From positions 9,920,501 to 9,984,500 of the forward strand of contig OX485805.1 in assembly GCA_950295325.1 (NCBI GenBank): 64,000 nucleotides of DNA, in the 5' to 3' direction. Of the stretch, positions 57,941-64,000 are shown piece after piece. Position 1 is the stretch's first letter; every line of letters begins with the position of its first letter. The stretch comes from Polytrichum commune (taxonomy: Eukaryota; Streptophyta; Polytrichopsida; Polytrichales; Polytrichaceae). Made by a program: the position numbers and the translations under genes. The notes beneath the pieces were generated by a model, which saw nothing but the letters and a program-made list of their open reading frames with translations, did not search any database and had not been told where the DNA came from.

Positions 57941-58850
57941 TCCATAAGAATCGATCGACCCTCACTTGACCACACATAATCCTAGCAATTCCCCTCTTAA
58001 TATTTTCACTTGTCTTGGTGTGGTTATAATTTTTTTAGGAGGTGAGGAAAAGAACCTGCAAGCCCACTTAGGTGAAAGAATCCCAATAGGGGATAGGCAT
58101 GTTCATGTTAATTTTTTGGTTAAGTCGGAGCATCATCTCCGCACCTTCCCGCAAATTAACACTCACCACAATACCGATTGTGAGGGGGTGACCTTCCGAG
58201 TAGATTATGTTAAAAGTCGAGGCTTCACCCTTCAACTTCTCACACCATCCACAATTCGGGAATTACCCTCTACAACGGATAACAACAATCACGAGTACAA
58301 AAGGCATTCCTTAATTAGTTAATGAGTTCACTTTGAAGAAATAAACATACCTTGAGCAATCGCATCCCCCTGTGAGTTAGCACTCCCCTCAATCATGACT
58401 CAATGTAACAACACCATAAACTTTGTGAAATATTAATTTAATCTAGAGCATGAAATGACAACTCCCAAAACTTTGAGACTCACCCCGAGGTGAGTGTCAA
58501 AGTTCAATGTCCTAAGGTGAATTTACCCTCTAATGTTTTAATGAGCTACTCGGTTATAGGTTCCTTTAAAGTTCTTAGCAAATCCCCAAAAAGGTTGAGG
58601 ACGTACCTTCGCCGCGCTCCTTCCTCAAAAATAAATTTGCGTAATTGACAATGCAATTCATTCCAAGGAATAGTTGAAATACAATGAATTCAAATGTAAC
58701 CCAAAGAGAGAATACTTACCGAGTTTCGGGTGCTCCTTCCCTTCTCTCAAGTTTGTGTCTCCAATTTTTCCTAGTTGCCTCCAAGTCTCCTAGTCGCCTC
58801 CAAGTCTTGTAACTACCTTCCGCTTCGCTCCCGGCGGACGCACCAATTAC
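57941..58850 (-). promoter_or_regulatory. Gypsy 5' leader with primer-binding-site-like sequence
   Basis: Untranslated leader between the 5' LTR and gag. Directly inside the LTR, minus strand about 58,848-58,825 begins AATTGGTGCGTCCGCC, a position and TGG start typical of a tRNA primer-binding site; the tRNA was not determined. A small plus-strand frame (57,966-58,322) is not supported. Confidence 0.55.
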
Positions 58851-60348
58851 GTGAGGCCAAACCCCCCACCCTTAAGCGTCCGTAGTCCGAGTAGTGGGTT
58901 TGGGCTCACATTCCTCCGCGGTATTGGATTTGGACTTGGATGAGTCCATGGTGCAATGTTCACCCTTCAAGTGGTCTTGGATTTAACTAGCTCCTTCATA
59001 AACCCAGCTCCTTCATAAACCCAGCTTCTTAGCTTCTAACTAAACAAACTCAGCTCCTTCATAAACCCAGCTCTTTACTTTCTAACTAAACAAACCCAGC
59101 TCCTTCATAAACCCAGCTCCTTCATGAACCCACAACTTTGTAGTTGTAATCCCCAACTACCTCACTAATTATTCAAGCCCTTAACTAATCTTCCTACCTA
59201 ATTTCCCTAATTCTACTAACAACCCCTTTCTAATCACACAATTCTTCTCTAATCCTAAAATCCTAAAATCCTAGAGAGGAGAGGGGGAGAGAGAATTTCC
59301 TAACTTCACTAAGACTAACTAATCCACACAAGTATATTTTTGCACTCATCACAACATCAAGTGCTCAACTCTTAAACATGGAACTTGCAACCACGTGTAT
59401 TCAAAACATGAACTTTAAGTACCACAAATTGGAATCATGAATTAACTTTAAAATCCTTCACGTCAACACTAATTCTACCAAGAGGTCAAGCCCTCTTCAA
59501 GGCTAACAAGCCTTGGCTCTCAAACTAAAAACTAAGCACACACATGTGCTCCAATATGGCTTCCCACACCCACACTTATAACTCGTGGGGTGCCTTGGAG
59601 CACAAAGGAAAGAGAGGATGAGTGAGGGAAGAATGAGGGATTATATAGTAAGCTTGAGGGGGTGAGCACCCTCAAGGCTTACGATAAGCCCTTGAGATTT
59701 CCTCCTACTTAGTAGGCGCCAATCCTATCTTCTAAGCCTTCCTCCTTCAAATGATCAACAAGGATCCTAATTCGAACATTTAACTAGCCTTGGCTTTCTA
59801 CCTACCACACTTTACCAAACTTGGGATGCTTCAACCCAAACTTAGCCTCCTTCGCTTTCCGCCGCCATAACTTTCTCCCCTTACTTTCCCAAATCGTCGC
59901 TCACCACTTAATTCAAACCACGATGCTTAACTTGTGATTTGATTGGTGCTTTGAGAATTTGCTTATCCTCCACCTTGCATTCTTCCTTGGGCCTTCCCCA
60001 TTAAGTGGCCATGATGAGGTGGTCCACTTGTGCGCTCCATGTGATCCTCCATTCATCCCAATTCGAATGCACTTGCCTCTTGAGTCACTTTGGTTGTCTC
60101 CATCCATTTGTACTAGCCTACTCACTAACTACTCAATCCAAGTTCTCCTTACCTATCCTCATTCACTCAAATCCTTCCGAAGGTAAAAACACAATAACAA
60201 CTCACATCCTAGCCTCTTACAACATGGTACTTCTAAGACTAACATTTCACTTTTTTTATATTTTTGTGAAGTAACATGCTACTTCAAAGTGCATCAACTA
60301 ACGTTTCAAGGGTCTAAGACTAAATGTGGGCACCCTTTTGGGCTCACA
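58851..60348 (-). repeat. 5' LTR of the gypsy element
   Basis: 1498 bp, nearly identical to the 3' LTR except for a deletion after ggatttaact (58,988) and fewer minisatellite units. TATA-like CTATATAA on minus is at 59,648-59,641 and should drive gag-pol. Confidence 0.92.
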
Positions 60349-61715
60349 GGCTCCATCCAGCTCGTTTCCGCACTTGCCCCCCGGTTTCCCAGCGCAGAGC
60401 ATCCCTCAGCACCCAGTGTCGCAAGGGTCATTCAGCTTCCAGCACATGATGCGGCCGCCCCATGTTCCGTACGCGCCGGTCCAACAAGTGGACGATCCCA
60501 ACATCTGGCGCGTATCTGGAGCCTCCTCCCCGTTGGGCCCTCCACCACTACGACCCCCCATAGTGATGGCGCCCCCTCACCAGCCGGACGATCCCAGGAT
60601 GTTTGGGTCGACCGACCCAAACCCACCCTCGACTGTAGTGCCCCAAGGCGCCTCCCCCGATGCAGGACAGTTTGGGTCGCCCGACCCAAACCCCGGAGCA
60701 GCTCAGTCCTCCCTTGACGAACTTGTGTCTCAAAGAGACACAACCATGTTAGATGTTGAAGGCCTCCAAGGGCCTGGTGATACCTCTAATCCTAACCAAA
60801 TCGATGAACCCATGCATGATGCATATGCGGAGATTGGTTTAGGACAAGGGCCTGATGCTCAACCTTTGCTGGACAAGGTCCCTGACGTAGGCGGAGAAGG
60901 CGGTGGCGAGAGAGGTGGGGCACCGGGGACGGTGGAGGCATCCACATCGTCGAGACATGACCAGGGCGAGGTAACACACTGAGCCCTCCCAGTTTGGGTC
61001 GACCGACCCAAACCTCCTTGGTCATTGTCTTGTTGGCGTGGTCTTGTCCCCCCTAGCTATGAGGAACTACACCCCCCCGACGCACCCAACAACGTGCTCC
61101 CCCCGCGATCCCCTTCGTCTCACCTCACTCGACTACGCTCAACCTTGGCGGCGCGCAACCAATTTTGTAGATGTACAATTAGGATAGTGTGAATGCCCTC
61201 GTTCACCGCGCCCCCCCCCTCAAATTGTACATAGAGATTTGTAACAATAAAATTATTATTTTTGGCGCCCATATGTTAGCATCCGTGTCCCAATGTATGT
61301 TGTTCCCCTTGTATGTTTTTGTTGCCACCAATGGTCCAATTCTTCTTGTGTTTGCACAAAATTTCTGTTCTGCTTGAATTAAACATAGCATAACATAGTC
61401 CTCGCCGCCTTCTCTCGCTCGTCGCCGCAGGGATCGGAGCATAGCGTCGTGGCTCCCCACCGGTCCTCCCCGAGGAGCGTGGAGGACAGCGCGGTGGTCC
61501 CCCCGATTTTGCCCTCCCCGTCTCCGCCGCCCAAGACACGGTTCCTGGTGCTAGACCTCAACGGGGTCCTCGTCCAGTGCGTGCACTGTCCCAAGGTCCC
61601 CACGGTGCCTTTCTGCAAGCCCGAGGACGCCAACTACGATGGTCCCCCCGCGTACATCAAAAGCAAGCTAGTGTACCTCCGCCCGTGGCTTCGGCGCTTC
61701 CTGCAGGTCGCAACT
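60349..61715 (+). pseudogene. Second copy of gene A 3' part plus FCP1-like 5' part, truncated at both ends
   Basis: It matches 18,124-19,230 and the FCP1-like start on the minus strand. The gene A exon 60,436-60,969 (HMMRPPHVPYAPVQQVDDPN ... NQIDEPMHDAYAEIGLGQ) ends at GAG|GTAACA. A probable terminal exon ends NFVDVQLG and a stop near 61,193, with AATAAA at about 61,247. An FCP1-like exon starts at 61,432 after CGCCGCAG and encodes TRFLVLDLNGVLVQ and KSKLVYLRPWLRRFLQ in one frame, unlike copy 1. Homology stops at about 61,715, before the second HAD Asp motif, so no active phosphatase can be made. The left end stops exactly at the gypsy LTR. P1 palindromes at 60,600 and 60,671 lie in frame (FGSTDPNP, FGSPDPNP), and one at 60,993 lies in the intron. 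Confidence 0.75.
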
Positions 61716-63045
61716 ATGTATAGTGGTTTCGTTTATTTGCACAAACATAGATAAGATAGAAGTTAAGGTAGAAGTTAGCACCGTGTTTTAAGAACATAAA
61801 ATGTTCATAGTAAACCAACCCATCAAAAACTAACTAGTTGGTCGCGAATTGTCGAAAGGGCAAAAGAATGCTAGTTTACTAGTTGACGTCAAATTTGTCC
61901 CTAATGCAATTAGTTGTTAAAACGTCCACTAATTGGTTTTTTACTGTTTTACTACTGAGCAATTTATTCAGTAGTAGTAATTATTTGGTGTTAATAATTT
62001 AGTTGGTCAGATAATGACTTGTTGGTCCAAAGTTATTAAATAGCATTGCATTTCTGTGACTAGTTGATCATTTTTTATGACCTCAGTATGCCAGTTGGTC
62101 ATGTATTGGACAAAGGGCAAAAACGCGTGAGGACAGCTAGTTGCAGTGTTTTGACAGGGTGGTAACCTACCAAGTTGACCCACCTAGTAGGTAGTTGTTT
62201 TGAGGTATATAAAGATTGTCCTAGAACCTTTTGGCTCTCTTAGTACACATATGTGAAGATAGCTTAGACTCTTAGAGAAGGTGTGTATGCTTGTAAGTTT
62301 AGACCTAGAAATGTGAGGCAGTCCAGACGGACAACAGTCTTGGAAAACAAGCAACAAAGTGTTGAAAGAGGGATTTGAAGAGTAGATTCATTGTTGGCAT
62401 TCTCCTATTACTACTCTCCTTCTAAGATAACATAGTCCTTAGTGTTGGCAAGACAAAGGTGTTGAAGGTGTTATTGAAAATGTGCATTGGACAACTTGTC
62501 ATGTAGGAACAAAGAATGTATTAGAAAGTAGAGAGGGTGGGTATGCGCGAACGTGACACTCATAGGAGACGTCTAGAGCAAGTAGTTAGAATGACTTGAA
62601 AAATGTACCATAGGTTGGTTGAAGCTTAGAAACGTTGGATCTGGATTCGGTTTGCGAAAACCACCTTTGACCAAAAACGTCAGCTAGTCATAAGGACCCG
62701 AAAACTCCACTATAGGTTGTAGAAGGTTAGAGATGCCAGCTCTAAGCTTATATTATGGAAACAACATCTAAAAGTTGGCCATTCAGACAAAAAACGTGAG
62801 CTCGTAGGTAGCGTCCAAGACATATTTTTTAGCCTTAAACATAAGTTTAAGGCGATCATACGTCAAAGGAGTTTTCTAGAGATGCACTAGGTTGGGAGGT
62901 GCTTTTGCAAGGCTTGGAAATGACTAGCAACAAAAGAATTAATGTAGCAAAGAAGGACTGCAAACACCCATTAACAATGGTCTTTCATATATACGTACTC
63001 CTATTCGCTATTGATTATTGTAGCACGGGGGTGGTGCACATTTTC
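61716..63045. other. Non-coding stretch with a TATA-like box
   Basis: No gene or known repeat was recognised. TATATAAAG at 62,206-62,214 followed by a C/T-rich stretch resembles a promoter, perhaps of an LTR, but no LTR ends or partner were found. Several tagttggtc-like words recur between 61,840 and 62,110. Confidence 0.4.
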
Positions 63046-63049
63046 ATTG

Positions 63050-64000
63050 TATGTAGCCAAGGTTTATGAGCGTGCATTCGTAAACATGCAGCCCTTGGTT
63101 ATTACGCCGAAGTTCACAATTGCATGTTCGTAAATATGCAACCTTTGTTGTTGGCCAAGGTTTACAACCGCGCATTTGTAAATACTCGTCGAGGTTTACG
63201 AACGCAAGTTCGTAACAGTGCAACACTTGGTTGATGAGCAGAAGTTTACGAAAATGTGGGCCGAAGTTTACGAACGCCCGTTCGTAAAAATCGGCGCACA
63301 TTTAAAAACTATGCAGCACTTGGTTGCTGCGTAGAAGTTTACGAAAATGTGGGCCGAGGTTTACGAACGCCCGTTCGTAAATGTGGCGGAGATTTACGAA
63401 CACCCGTTCGTAAATGTGGGCCGAGGTTTACGAACGCCCGTTCGTAAAAGTCGGCGCACATTTACTAACTATGCAGCACTTGGTAGCTGCGCAAAATTTT
63501 ACGAAAATGTGGGCCGAAGTTTACGAACGCACGTTCGTAAATGTAAGCCGAGATTTACGAACGCCCGTTCGTAAAAGTCGGCGCACATTTACTAACTATG
63601 CAGCACTTGGTTGTTGCGCAAAATTTTACGAAAATGTGGGCCGAGGTTTACGAACGCACGTTCGTAAATGTGGGCCGAGATTTACGAACGCCCGTTCGTA
63701 AATGTGGGCCGAGGTTTACGAACGCCCGTTCGTAAAAGTCGGCGCACATTTACTAACTATGCAGCACTTGGTTGCTGCGCAGAATTTTACGAAAATGTGG
63801 GCCGAGGTTTACGAACGCACGTTCGTAAATGTGGGCCGAGATTTACGAACGCCCGTTCGTAAACGTGAGCCGACGTTTACGAACGCACGTTCGTAAAAGT
63901 CGGCGCACATTTACTAACTATGCAGCACTTGGTTGTTGCGCAGAATTTTACGAAAATGTGGGCCGAGGTTTACGAACGCACGTTCGTAAATGTGGGCCGA
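63050..64000. repeat. P5 palindrome array (arm TTTACGAACG), continues beyond the window
   Basis: About fifteen copies of arm TTTACGAACG, spacer CC or CA, and the reverse-complement arm. They are arranged in units of about 34 bp (linker tgtgggccgag) and larger blocks that include gtcggcgcacatttactaac and tatgcagcacttggttg. Copies at 63,060-63,230 are degenerate, those right of 63,260 nearly exact. Open frames through it (VYERPFVNV) come from the repeat. Confidence 0.93.

Larger units (their letters stand above)
49810..60348 (-). mobile_element. Complete Ty3/gypsy LTR retrotransposon (10.5 kb)
   Basis: The element is transcribed on minus: 5' LTR at 58,851-60,348, gag-pol at 57,940-51,701, 3' LTR at 49,810-51,639. 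Ends are TGTGAG ... CTCACA, and the flanks share GGCT (AGGCT if the end A is shared). The aligned LTR parts differ at only a handful of bases, and frames of 70-89 codons inside are identical, so insertion is recent. The 3' LTR is about 330 bp longer, from a segment at about 49,950-50,220 and extra minisatellite copies. The downstream flank begins directly with gene A homology at 60,349. Confidence 0.95.

Noticed and set aside
63256-63896. Open frames reading VYERPFVNV
   Set aside because: Direct translation of the P5 tandem palindromes.

Overview
The window looks like nuclear DNA of a plant. Supporting signs are short GT-AG introns of about 80-110 nt with pyrimidine-rich acceptors, interstitial AAACCCT (Arabidopsis-type telomere) motifs near 47.95, 48.38 and 49.14 kb, a receptor-like-kinase pseudogene, a Ty3/gypsy element and a pogo-like element. 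Gene density is low. SWIM-finger transposase-like genes and a DUF7869-type gene would fit a seed-free plant (fern, lycophyte, bryophyte or streptophyte alga), but I cannot name the species.

Layout. 0-2.5 kb: a probable two-exon minus-strand gene whose 2-kb intron is full of short palindromes. 3.0-3.6 kb: an LTR relic. 4.1-8.6 kb: a decayed SWIM-finger Mutator-like gene (copy 1). 8.1-8.3 kb: a SINE-like patch. 10.4-12.0 kb: a LINE fragment abutting a receptor-kinase pseudogene (12.0-13.1 kb). 13.36-14.74 kb: a TIR element without a recognisable gene. 14.8-16.3 kb: a decayed pogo/Tigger element. 16.5-22.8 kb, minus strand: an FCP1-like phosphatase pseudogene and a neighbouring unknown gene split by a solo LTR. 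23-24.7 kb: dispersed repeat. 24.9-26.2 kb: an unknown decayed gene. 26.8-29.7 kb: an open DUF7869-like gene. 30.06-30.53 kb: a small unknown gene. 30.7-34.0 kb: SWIM/Mutator-like copy 2, with one stop. 34.1-40.3 kb: a complex satellite holding about 40 copies of one palindrome. 40.4-44.6 kb: an apparently intact 11-exon gene for a ParB-like plus DNA-methyltransferase-like protein. 46.2-47.3 kb: another palindrome array. 49.8-60.35 kb: a complete young Ty3/gypsy element. 60.35-61.7 kb: a second, truncated copy of the 16.5-22.8 kb gene pair. 63.05-64 kb: a further palindrome array running off the end.

The main unexplained structure is a set of short palindromes. At least four sequence-unrelated families share one design: two 10-bp arms around a 2-bp spacer. 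A fifth has the same arms around 4 bp. In four of the five the arms meet at CG. They occur in tandem arrays, in introns and in frame inside exons, and variants change both arms together. The 40-copy array lies directly upstream of the ParB/methyltransferase-like gene. Because ParB proteins bind palindromes and methyltransferases act on short DNA sites, the pair is worth testing as a recognition system. That link is inference.

Most other genes are transposon-derived and broken. The entries that could be functional are the methyltransferase-like gene, the DUF7869-like gene, the small gene at 30.06 kb and the gypsy polyprotein.
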